Positions 9,743 to 17,169 of a stretch of 19,686 nt of DNA are shown here, piece after piece; within the stretch, counting starts at the first letter, position 1; each line of letters begins with the position of its first letter. A program made the translations under genes and the position numbers. Source of the DNA: Fen-999 sp964469455. GTDB lineage: Bacteria > Pseudomonadota > Gammaproteobacteria > Burkholderiales > Rhodocyclaceae. The stretch is from the NCBI GenBank assembly GCA_964469455.1, contig CAYXZX010000032.1, positions 1-19,686 of the forward strand. Reading direction: 5' to 3'. The notes beneath the pieces are model-generated. The model did no database searches. It was not told the DNA's origin and worked only from the letters and a program-made list of their open reading frames with translations.

Positions 9743-10837
9743 ATGAGCATCGCCAAACAGGCACCTGAATATATCCGGGCAATTTCGCCTTACATCCCCG
9801 GCAAGCCGATCACCGAACTCGCCCGCGAGATGGGCCTTCCGGTGGAAAGCATCGTCAAGCTGGCATCCAACGAGAATCCCCTGGGCATGAGCCCGCGGGC
9901 CCGCGTCGCGGTGGAGCAGGCCATCGCCGGCATCGAGCGCTATCCGGACCAGTTCGACCTGATCAAGGCCCTGGCCGAGCGCACCGGCCTGGCACAAGGA
10001 CAGATCGTCCTCGGCAACGGCTCCAACGACGTGCTCGACCTGGCGGCCCGCGTCTTTCTCGCCCCCGGCCGTTCGGCGGTGCTGGCGCAGCACGCCTTCG
10101 CCGTCTATCCACTGGCGACGATGAGCGCCGGGGCTCAATGCATCGTGGTGCCGGCGAAGCATTACGGCCACGACCTCGATGCCATGCTGGCGGCCATTCG
10201 ATCCGAAACGCGTGTCGTCTGGATCGCCAATCCGAACAACCCCACGGGCAACTTCGTGCCCTATGCGGAGGTCAAAGCCTTTCTCGCCAGGGTGCCGGCC
10301 GACGTTGCCGTGGTGCTGGATGAAGCCTACACCGAATACCTCGCGCCGGCCGACCGCGCGGATACCCTGGCCTGGATACGCGACTTTCCGAATCTCATCG
10401 TGACTCGCACTTTCTCCAAGGTCTATGGTCTGGCCGGTTTGCGGGTCGGCTACGCGGCAGCGGCACCGGAAGTCGCGGATCTGATGAACCGCGTGCGTCA
10501 GCCGTTCAATGTCAATAACCTGGCGCTGGCTGCGGCAATAGCCGCGCTTGACGATCACGCGTTTCTCGCCGAGAGCTACCAACTCAATCGCCGCGGCATG
10601 GAACAACTGGTGGCCGGCATCAAGCGGCTCGGTCTCGAGCACATTCCGTCGCATGGCAACTTCGTCACCTTCAAAGTCAGTGATGGTGGCTCGGTGAACC
10701 AGAAGCTGCTCCGGCAAGGCGTCATCGTCCGGCCGATCGGCGGTTACGGTCTGCCCAATCACTTGCGCGTGACCATCGGCCTGGAAAGCGAAAACGCCGC
10801 CTTCCTCGGGGCGCTCGAAAAAGCCCTGAACGGTTGA
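9743..10837 (+). CDS. hisC: Histidinol-phosphate / aromatic aminotransferase
   Basis: This is a 364-residue class-I/II PLP aminotransferase of the HisC2 type. The substrate-side signature KLASNENPLGMSP is at 39-51, NPNNPTGN at 163-170, the DEAYTEY cofactor motif at 193-199 and the PLP lysine Lys226 in TFSKVYGLAGLRVGY; the C-terminal arginine is in LRVTIG. I chose the ATG at 9743, 10 nt after pheA, because upstream in-frame sequence lies inside pheA and has no family resemblance. The enzyme catalyses histidinol-phosphate formation in the histidine pathway, but its place between pheA and tyrA suggests a role as transaminase for phenylpyruvate, 4-hydroxyphenylpyruvate or prephenate, as known for HisC homologues in such clusters. 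Whether this is the only HisC in the genome cannot be seen. Confidence 0.93.
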   Translation: MSIAKQAPEYIRAISPYIPGKPITELAREMGLPVESIVKLASNENPLGMSPRARVAVEQAIAGIERYPDQFDLIKALAERTGLAQGQIVLGNGSNDVLDLAARVFLAPGRSAVLAQHAFAVYPLATMSAGAQCIVVPAKHYGHDLDAMLAAIRSETRVVWIANPNNPTGNFVPYAEVKAFLARVPADVAVVLDEAYTEYLAPADRADTLAWIRDFPNLIVTRTFSKVYGLAGLRVGYAAAAPEVADLMNRVRQPFNVNNLALAAAIAALDDHAFLAESYQLNRRGMEQLVAGIKRLGLEHIPSHGNFVTFKVSDGGSVNQKLLRQGVIVRPIGGYGLPNHLRVTIGLESENAAFLGALEKALNG

Positions 10838-11706
10838 TGTTCAAGAAGGTCGTCATCTGCGGAGTCGGGCTGATCGGCGGCTCGTTCGCTCTGGCGCTGA
10901 AGTCGGCGGGCGTTGTCGAGGAAGTGGTCGGTCTCGGCCGCACGCGCGCACCGCTGGAAGAGGCGCTGCAGCTGGGCGTGATCGACCGAATCGCGGCGGA
11001 CTGGCCGGACGCCATGCGCGAGGCGGATCTGGTGCTGCTCGGCATGCCCGTCGGGCAGATGGCGCCAGTGATGGCGGCGCTGGTGCCTTGCCTGGAACCC
11101 GGCACGCTGGTCACGGATGGCGGCAGCACGAAGGCTGACGTGGCGGCTGCGGCCCGCGCGGCATTTGGTAGCAGGATTTCCCAGTTCGTGCCAGGTCATC
11201 CCATTGCCGGAGCCGAAAAGAGTGGTGTTTCAGCAGCTCGGGAAGACCTTTATCTCGACCGGCGCGTCGTGCTGACCCCGCTCCCGGAGAATGCAGCGGC
11301 TGCGGTCGCACGCGTTCGCGCGGCCTGGGAGGCCTGCGGTGCCCGGGTATCGGAACTCGCGCCGGAGGAGCATGACCGCGTGTTCGCGGCGGTCAGCCAC
11401 CTGCCGCACCTCCTGGCGTTCGCACTGGTGCACGACCTCGCCGGGCGGCCGAACTCCGACCAGCTGTTTGGTTTCGCCGCCGGTGGTTTCCGCGACTTCA
11501 CGCGCATTGCCAGCAGCCACCCCGAAATGTGGCGGGATATCTGCCTGGCGAATCGCACGGCCCTGTTGGGCGAACTCGATGCCTACATGACCGAGTTGCT
11601 GCTGACCCGCGTCCTCCTTGCTTCAGGCGACAGCGCCGGGCTGGAAACGATGTTCGCGGCAGCGCGGGCACGGCGCGACGCCTGGCTCGACGGCCAGAAA
11701 TCGTAA
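10837..11706 (+). CDS. tyrA: Prephenate (or arogenate) dehydrogenase
   Basis: This 289-residue oxidoreductase performs oxidative decarboxylation of prephenate to 4-hydroxyphenylpyruvate, for tyrosine. The nucleotide-binding loop is ICGVGLIGGSFALAL (7-21); the TDGGSTK motif is at 93-99; catalytic His121 is in GHPIAGAEKSG, and His188/His191 lie in SHLPHLLAFAL. After the second strand it reads GLGRTR with no Asp, which hints at NADP tolerance (inference). The ATG at 10837 shares one base with the hisC stop (TGATG), a coupled arrangement. It is a free-standing TyrA with no fused chorismate mutase. In related bacteria aroA normally follows at once; here a convergent kinase gene ends 13 nt downstream. 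Confidence 0.95.
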   Translation: MFKKVVICGVGLIGGSFALALKSAGVVEEVVGLGRTRAPLEEALQLGVIDRIAADWPDAMREADLVLLGMPVGQMAPVMAALVPCLEPGTLVTDGGSTKADVAAAARAAFGSRISQFVPGHPIAGAEKSGVSAAREDLYLDRRVVLTPLPENAAAAVARVRAAWEACGARVSELAPEEHDRVFAAVSHLPHLLAFALVHDLAGRPNSDQLFGFAAGGFRDFTRIASSHPEMWRDICLANRTALLGELDAYMTELLLTRVLLASGDSAGLETMFAAARARRDAWLDGQKS

Positions 11707-11719
11707 GACGGAACCACCG

Positions 11720-14700
11720 TCATTGCTGGCGGGCGCGCAGTTCTGTCGCCAGGGAAACGAATTCGTCTTCAAGACGATTCGCGAGGTCGGCCGCCTGACG
11801 CCAGTCGCCTTCCCCAGAAAACTGCTCGAGCGCCTGCGCCAGGCCGACCATGGGCTTGGCGCCAAACAGGCCGCAACTGCCCTTGAGCCCATGGGCGACG
11901 TGTTGCAGGGTGGAATGATCGCGTTCGGCGACCGCCTCGCGCAGCTTGGCGGCGTCCTTCGGAAACTGTTCGAGAAACAGGCCGGCGACGATGTCGACCA
12001 TCTCGCGATCCGAGTTGGCGATGGCTTGGGCATAATCGAAATGACCTGACGCGGCCGGCGCATAGTGGCTGATCATTTCCTGGAGCGCCGATGCCTTGAC
12101 CGGCTTGGCCAGGTAGTCGTCCATGCCCGCGGCCAGGCATGTCTCGCGGTCACCCTCCATGGCGTTGGCGGTCATCGCGATGATGGGCGTGTGGCGTCCG
12201 GCTTCGCCGGCGCGGAAGCGACGCGTCGCCTCAACGCCACCAAGGACCGGCATCTGCATATCCATCAGGACCATGTCAAAGCGCTGCTTGGCCAGCACCT
12301 CCAGGGCTTCTTCCCCGTTCTCGGCCAGACGCGTGCGATGGCCCCATTTCTGGAGCAGACTGAGGACCAACTTCTGGTTGACCGGATGGTCTTCGACCAG
12401 CAGGATGTCCAGTGCCGCGCCACCGCTCGGCGCGAGTCCTGGAACTGGTGGCGTGACGGGCTTGGGAATCGCTTCGCCGAGAACCTTCAGGATCGCGGCC
12501 TGCAGGTCGCTCTGCATGACGGGCTTGATCAGGTAGGCGGATACGCCGAGGCGCTGCCAGTGATCGCTGTTGTCGGGCATGCCGGCCGACGAGAGAACGA
12601 CGATGGCGGGGCGCTGCTCGAAAGGTACAGAAGCCAGCACGGCGGCGGTCTGCAGGCCATCCATGTCAGGCATCAAGGCGTCCAGCAGGATGAGGTCAAC
12701 CGGTTCGGCATTCGGGGCGCTCAGCATCTCGACAGCCGTGGTTCCCGATGCCGCAACCTGCACCCGCATGCCCCACTGGCCGATCATTTCGGACAGGACG
12801 CGGCGATTGACCGCGTTGTCGTCCACCACGAGCGCCGCGAGATTGGCAAGCTGATCACTGGGAAATGGCGGACTGTTAGGCTGCTCGGCGCTCGCGGGCA
12901 GCCGTGAGGTGAAGTAGAAAGTGCTGCCCTTGCCCGGTTCGCTTTCCACCCAGATGCGGCCATCCATCATCTCGACCAGGCGCGACGAGATCGTCAGGCC
13001 CAGTCCTGTGCCGCCGTAATGGCGGGTGGTCGAACTGTCCTGTTGGGCGAACGCCTCGAAGATATGGTTCACCTTGTCGGCCGGAATGCCAATGCCGCTG
13101 TCGGTCACCGAGAACTGTAGGCGTGAGCCATCGTCGGCTCTGGCGACCCGGACGATGATCTCGCCGCGCTCCGTGAACTTGACGGCGTTGCCGATGAGGT
13201 TGACCAGTATCTGGCGAAGGCGCCCGGGGTCGCCGACCACCCACGCCGGCACGTCGGGCGCCAACTGGCACACCATCTCCAGTCCCTTCTGGTGGGCGCG
13301 CAAAGCGAGGCTCTTCAGCGTTTCGCCGACCAGTTCGGCCAGGCTGAACGTGGTCTGCTCGATCTGCATTTTGCCGGCCTCGATCTTGGAAAAATCGAGG
13401 ATGTCGTTGATCACCGTCAGCAGCGATTCCGCAGAGGCCTTGACGATGCGCAGGTAGTCGCGCTGTTCATCGTCGAGATTCGTGTCCAGCACCAGTTCCG
13501 TCATGCCGATGACGCCGTTCATCGGTGTCCGGATTTCGTGGCTCATGTTGGCAAGGAAATCGCTCTTGGCACGGTTGGCTGCCTCGGCTTGTTCCTTGGC
13601 GTGCAATGCCTCCTCCTCGGCCTGGCGCAGGTCGGTGATATCGGTGATAACTCCAATCAGACCGCGAACGCTGCCGTCTGCGTGTGTCAGTGGCGCTTTC
13701 TGGTAGAGCATGTTGCACCACGAACCACCACCCCAGCGCATCCGCCGCTCGTAGGACTGAGGTTTGGGCTCGGTGAACAGTTCCTGGTCGCGCTGGTTAT
13801 GGTAGCGGGCATCCTCGAGGTCGAGCGGGCCGATGTCAAAAACCGACCTGCCAATCAACTCATCGCGCCGGCACATGAAGGTTGTCTCGAAGGCACGGTT
13901 CATGCCCATGTAACGGCCATGCACATCCTTGAAATAGGTTGGCAGCGGGATTGCCTCGATCAACTCCTGGACGAAATGCAGTTGCTCTTCCAGTTCGTCA
14001 TGCATTTGCTTGGAGCGCGTGATGTCGGTCCTGATCGCCACATACTGGAATGGGCGTCCGTCGTCATCGAGGAAAGGCACGACGGTGGCGGCCACCCAGT
14101 AGAAGCTGCCGTTCTTGGTGCGGTTGCGGATTTCCCCCTGCCAGGTCTTGCCGGCCTGGATGGTCCGCCACAACTCTGCAAAAAACTCGCGGGTGTGATA
14201 GCCCGAATTGACGATGTTGTGGTGGCGGCCAAGCAGTTCGGCGCGGGTATAGCCGCTGATTTCGCAGAACTTGTCATTGGCGTAGGTGATGATGCCGCGC
14301 GTGTCGGTCATGCTGACAATCGCGTGCTGGTCAAGCGCGAACTGCTGGTTCTCCAGTGCGCGCTGCGCCGCCTTGATTTCCTTCCGGGTAACCTCGCGGT
14401 AGCTCACCAGCCCCGAGACCAGTTCGATGAGGTGATCGAGGTTGCTTTCGTCGCCTGCAGTACCTTCGAAGCCAGCTTCCGCCTGCAGCGTGCGCGCGGT
14501 GTCCTGTAGAACGCGGATGGTTGCTTCGCGTGCCGACAGTTCCTCATGGAGGCGCTGGTTGGCGGTGAGCAACTCCTCGGAACTCAGTTTCAGGCTGCGG
14601 GTGCGCAGTTCGAGATCGCGATCGTATTGCTCATAGGTCGTGTTGATGCCCGATAGCAGTTCGCCAAGACCGGCCAGTTGCGAGGAGACCTGGTCCGGGA

Positions 14701-14809
14701 GCGATCCGGACTTCGCCAGCTGCCGGATGGCGGCAACGAATTCATCAACCTGCGTCTCGTCCGCCAGTTTCAAGGCCCGGCGAACCTGACGAGACAGTGC
14801 CTTGTGCAT
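11720..14809 (-). CDS. Soluble hybrid histidine kinase, coil-PAS-PAS-HisKA-HATPase-REC-REC-HPt (NahK-like)
   Basis: This 1029-residue protein shows no signal peptide or membrane segment, so it is a cytosolic sensor kinase. Residues 1-165 are largely helical/coiled coil. PAS1 spans about 160-268 (WQGEIRNRTKNGSFYWVAA) and PAS2 about 280-397. HisKA is at about 413-480 with phospho-acceptor His424 (FLANMSHEIRTPMNG). The HATPase domain (about 525-638) has the N box LVNLIGNAVKFT, G1 DSGIGI and G2 GGTGLGL. REC1 (657-778) has Asp663/664, Asp710 and Lys762; REC2 (800-912) has Asp850 and Lys902. The HPt domain (about 925-1020) has His973 in HVAHGLKGSCG. All phosphorelay residues are intact. It is the last gene of the minus-strand trio, 22 nt after the FIST gene. 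The layout recalls NahK, the kinase controlled by the FIST-type NO sensor NosP; REC2 and HPt would make a full His-Asp-His relay feeding the neighbouring regulator. Confidence 0.93.
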   Translation of the reverse strand: MHKALSRQVRRALKLADETQVDEFVAAIRQLAKSGSLPDQVSSQLAGLGELLSGINTTYEQYDRDLELRTRSLKLSSEELLTANQRLHEELSAREATIRVLQDTARTLQAEAGFEGTAGDESNLDHLIELVSGLVSYREVTRKEIKAAQRALENQQFALDQHAIVSMTDTRGIITYANDKFCEISGYTRAELLGRHHNIVNSGYHTREFFAELWRTIQAGKTWQGEIRNRTKNGSFYWVAATVVPFLDDDGRPFQYVAIRTDITRSKQMHDELEEQLHFVQELIEAIPLPTYFKDVHGRYMGMNRAFETTFMCRRDELIGRSVFDIGPLDLEDARYHNQRDQELFTEPKPQSYERRMRWGGGSWCNMLYQKAPLTHADGSVRGLIGVITDITDLRQAEEEALHAKEQAEAANRAKSDFLANMSHEIRTPMNGVIGMTELVLDTNLDDEQRDYLRIVKASAESLLTVINDILDFSKIEAGKMQIEQTTFSLAELVGETLKSLALRAHQKGLEMVCQLAPDVPAWVVGDPGRLRQILVNLIGNAVKFTERGEIIVRVARADDGSRLQFSVTDSGIGIPADKVNHIFEAFAQQDSSTTRHYGGTGLGLTISSRLVEMMDGRIWVESEPGKGSTFYFTSRLPASAEQPNSPPFPSDQLANLAALVVDDNAVNRRVLSEMIGQWGMRVQVAASGTTAVEMLSAPNAEPVDLILLDALMPDMDGLQTAAVLASVPFEQRPAIVVLSSAGMPDNSDHWQRLGVSAYLIKPVMQSDLQAAILKVLGEAIPKPVTPPVPGLAPSGGAALDILLVEDHPVNQKLVLSLLQKWGHRTRLAENGEEALEVLAKQRFDMVLMDMQMPVLGGVEATRRFRAGEAGRHTPIIAMTANAMEGDRETCLAAGMDDYLAKPVKASALQEMISHYAPAASGHFDYAQAIANSDREMVDIVAGLFLEQFPKDAAKLREAVAERDHSTLQHVAHGLKGSCGLFGAKPMVGLAQALEQFSGEGDWRQAADLANRLEDEFVSLATELRARQQ

Positions 14810-14831
14810 GGTCGTCCGCGTACCGTCCGCT

Positions 14832-15974
14832 TCAGTCTTCGGCCAGACAGGTAATGGTCATGGTCTGATTGTGAAGCTTGCAGTCTCCGCCCGGGACCAT
14901 CGGGCTGATTTCTCCATTGGAATAAAAACCCGCCAGGGTTGCGTTCCGGCCCAGTGCCTCGGCCACCGCCTCGACTTCCTCGTCCACGCGCGCGCCCATG
15001 GCCAGCTTGCGGCCCACGCACGACACCAGGATGGCGAGCCCGGAAGCAGCCTGACTGTCCATTTGTCCGGCAGCTTGAGCCGCAGCCTCGGCGCCGTTCA
15101 CGAGTGAATCGGTCGACGCGTGCATCAACTGCAGATAGCCGTCGGCCTGAATGTCGCCAGCCAGAACGAGGCTGTTGTCGGCCTCGTTGATGCCAAGAAT
15201 GGTGCGTATCAGGCCGGTGTCCTTCCGATCCCCGGCGAGCATGGCGAACGGAAACAGCAGTCCGGAGGCGGGCAGATCCCGCGCATAGTCGCCCAGGTAG
15301 CGCTTGTAAACCTCGAGGGCGGGCTCGCGGTCCAGTTCGTAAAGGATGTTGCCGTCGCAGCGCGTGGCCTTGCGGGGGGGACCGAAAGGCTCCCAGCCGC
15401 CGAAGGAGCCATGGCTGAAACGCAGGTGTGGCCCGCCGAGCCCCAACGCCACGACGGCTCGGTTGGAAACCCCGTCCGGTCCGATCGTCCACGTCTGGCT
15501 GAAGGCACCTTCGTCGCCGGCGAGTCCCCCCGTGACGACGACGGCGGGATCCAGCACCGCGCGCATTCCTTCGATCAGGGCGCTGCCGTTGATCTGCACG
15601 CCTTGGCCGAAGAGCAGGATGGCGCGGAGGTCGTCCCGCTTCAGCCGTTCTCCCAGACGTCGCCCCGCGGCAGCCGAGTCGGCCATGCCCGCGAGGTCGG
15701 TGGTGGCGGCAGCAAGTCGTGTCTGTTCGAAACGAACAGCCGTGACGATGCAATGCCCGGCGTGAACGCCCACGGACGATATCTCGCCGGCGGTGGAGCA
15801 GCCAAGAATCAAGGCCTCTGGAAAGGTGGCTGCCAAGTCGCTCGCGATGGATGATGCGTTGAACCATCTTGGCGAGGCGAAAACCAGGACCAGGTTCGGT
15901 TTCAGGGCGGCGAGCGGGTTGAGATCGTCCCGCGCAGCCGCCGGGTCGGAAAACACTGCTTGTTTGATCTTCAT
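14832..15974 (-). CDS. FIST-domain sensory protein, NosP-like candidate
   Basis: This 380-residue soluble protein has the two-part FIST architecture. FIST_N (about 27-215) contains GCSTAGEI (58-65), LLFGQGVQINGSALIEGM, GGLAGD (149-154) and SHGSFGGWEPFGP (187-199). FIST_C (about 217-365) contains LYELDREPALEVYKRYLG at its border, ILVSCVGRKLAMG (315-327) and the hallmark GFYSNGEISP (349-358). No catalytic motif, signal peptide or membrane segment is visible, so it should act as a cytosolic ligand sensor. In Pseudomonas, Vibrio, Legionella and Shewanella, FIST proteins called NosP bind haem and nitric oxide and control a co-encoded histidine kinase; the same pairing is present here. Candidate haem-ligating histidines include His183, His188 and His368, but I cannot say which, if any, is used. 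It lies 12 nt after the HD-GYP regulator gene, with a weak ribosome site. Confidence 0.88.
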   Translation of the reverse strand: MKIKQAVFSDPAAARDDLNPLAALKPNLVLVFASPRWFNASSIASDLAATFPEALILGCSTAGEISSVGVHAGHCIVTAVRFEQTRLAAATTDLAGMADSAAAGRRLGERLKRDDLRAILLFGQGVQINGSALIEGMRAVLDPAVVVTGGLAGDEGAFSQTWTIGPDGVSNRAVVALGLGGPHLRFSHGSFGGWEPFGPPRKATRCDGNILYELDREPALEVYKRYLGDYARDLPASGLLFPFAMLAGDRKDTGLIRTILGINEADNSLVLAGDIQADGYLQLMHASTDSLVNGAEAAAQAAGQMDSQAASGLAILVSCVGRKLAMGARVDEEVEAVAEALGRNATLAGFYSNGEISPMVPGGDCKLHNQTMTITCLAED

Positions 15975-15986
15975 TTGGGTGTGGTC

Positions 15987-17066
15987 TCAGGCAACGTTGC
16001 CAGTGGTTGGTCTGGGCTGGATAAGGGGCTCGTCGCGATAGCGGTCGTAAACGGCCTTGATTTCATTCCAGATGCTGAAGAAGGCATCCGTGCATCGGGT
16101 ATCAAAATGGCTGCCCGCCTGCTCCCGCAGATAGGCCGCTGCCTGTTCCAGTGTCCAGGCTCGCTTGTAGGGGCGCTCGGAGGTCAGCGCATCAAAAACG
16201 TCGGCGACGGCGACAATGCGGCCGTGCAGCGGAATATCGTCGCCGGACAGGCCATCCGGATAGCCCGAGCCGTCGAGCCTCTCATGATGCGAAAGGGCGA
16301 TGACGGCGGCTGCCTGAAGCTTGGGAGAACTGCTGTCGCGAAGGATTTCATGGCCGATCAGGGCATGGCGCTTCATCAGTTCGAATTCCTCGGTCGTCAG
16401 CTTGCCGGGCTTGAGCAGAATCAGGTCGGGAATGGCGACCTTGCCGACATCGTGCATCGGCGCCGCCTCGTAGATCAGCTGGCACTCGTCTTCGTTCAGG
16501 CCGAGGGCCTGGGCGATCAGGCGCGAGTAGTTGGCCATGCGCAGAATGTGGCTGCCGGTTTCCGGGTCGCGGTATTCGGCGGCCTTCGACAGCCGGAAAA
16601 TGGTTTCGCGCTCTCGCTGGACGATCGTCTCGGTGGCCGCCTTGACCTCCTCGGCGAGCAGCGCGGCGCGATCCGCGAGCAGTCGCTGGCCGCGTCGCAG
16701 GGCGGCCATGTTGGTGATGCGGGCGATGAACTCGTTTTTGTCCACCGGCTTGGTCAGGAAGTCGGTGGCGCCCGCTTCGAGCGCCGAATAGCGGATTTCC
16801 TTCAGGTCGTTGGCGGTGACCATGACGGCCGGCACGGCCTCCATGCCGGGCAATTGCCGGAAGCGGCGGATGAATTCGAGACCGTCCGGCGCCGGCATCA
16901 TGTAGTCCACCACGATCACGTCGGCGCCGTTGCGGGTGCACCATTCGAGCGCTTCGGCCGACACCGAGAAGCATCGCGGTTCGACGCCTTCGACTTTGGC
17001 GATCAGGTGCTTGAACAGCGTCAGGTTGATCTCTGAGTCGTCGACGATGACAACGGATAGATTCAC
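15987..17066 (-). CDS. Response regulator with HD-GYP domain, predicted c-di-GMP phosphodiesterase
   Basis: This is a 359-residue cytosolic regulator. The N-terminal receiver domain (1-122) has Asp9/Asp10, phospho-acceptor Asp54 (VVDYMMP), Thr84 and Lys106. A helical linker (about 123-160) leads to an HD-GYP domain: ETGSHILRM (169-177), HDVGK (205-209), KRHALIGHEIL (232-242), HHERLDGSGYPDG with GYP at 268-270, and VADVFDALTSERPYKRAW. All expected metal ligands (Glu169, His173, His205, Asp206, His234, His260, Asp290) are present, so it should be active in cleaving c-di-GMP. I chose the GTG at 17066 because GGGAGGGA lies 7 nt upstream and the receiver fold begins directly after; an ATG at 17117 would add 17 residues lying over that ribosome site. 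It is the first gene of the operon with the FIST protein and hybrid kinase, its probable upstream partners. Confidence 0.93.
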   Translation of the reverse strand: MNLSVVIVDDSEINLTLFKHLIAKVEGVEPRCFSVSAEALEWCTRNGADVIVVDYMMPAPDGLEFIRRFRQLPGMEAVPAVMVTANDLKEIRYSALEAGATDFLTKPVDKNEFIARITNMAALRRGQRLLADRAALLAEEVKAATETIVQRERETIFRLSKAAEYRDPETGSHILRMANYSRLIAQALGLNEDECQLIYEAAPMHDVGKVAIPDLILLKPGKLTTEEFELMKRHALIGHEILRDSSSPKLQAAAVIALSHHERLDGSGYPDGLSGDDIPLHGRIVAVADVFDALTSERPYKRAWTLEQAAAYLREQAGSHFDTRCTDAFFSIWNEIKAVYDRYRDEPLIQPRPTTGNVA

Positions 17067-17169
17067 TTCGCTTCCCTCCCGGGGAATGATAGAGTGCTCA
17101 GCCTTCCACACGCCCACACCGCGCCAACGCGGCAGTCTCGGGCGTTATTCTAGTTTCGATTGGCAAACC
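17067..17169. other. Divergent intergenic spacer between the HD-GYP regulator and aroA-cmk
   Basis: These 103 bp must hold the start signals for both the minus-strand signalling operon and aroA-cmk. On the minus side a clear Shine-Dalgarno sequence (GGGAGGGA) and a possible -10 TATCAT lie near the GTG start, but no convincing -35. On the plus side TATTCT (17146-17151) could be a -10, again without a good -35, and aroA has no clear Shine-Dalgarno sequence. A 5-bp hairpin CCGCG-CCAA-CGCGG is at 17119-17132. Confidence 0.5.

Noticed and set aside
11707..11721. Terminator between the convergent tyrA and kinase genes
   Set aside because: GACGG-AACCA-CCGTC forms only a 5-bp stem and has no T tract on either strand; it is at best a weak hairpin.
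13292..14509. 405-codon plus-strand frame opposite the hybrid kinase
   Set aside because: Composition (repeated Asp, Gln, His, Val) follows the reversed kinase codons and no family signature is visible.
17067..17117. Upstream ATG start of the HD-GYP regulator at 17117
   Set aside because: The 17 extra residues lie across a good Shine-Dalgarno sequence that belongs to the GTG at 17066, where the receiver fold begins.
11707..17169. Mobile element carrying the signalling genes
   Set aside because: No transposase, integrase, terminal inverted repeat or target-site duplication is visible, and base composition does not stand out by eye.
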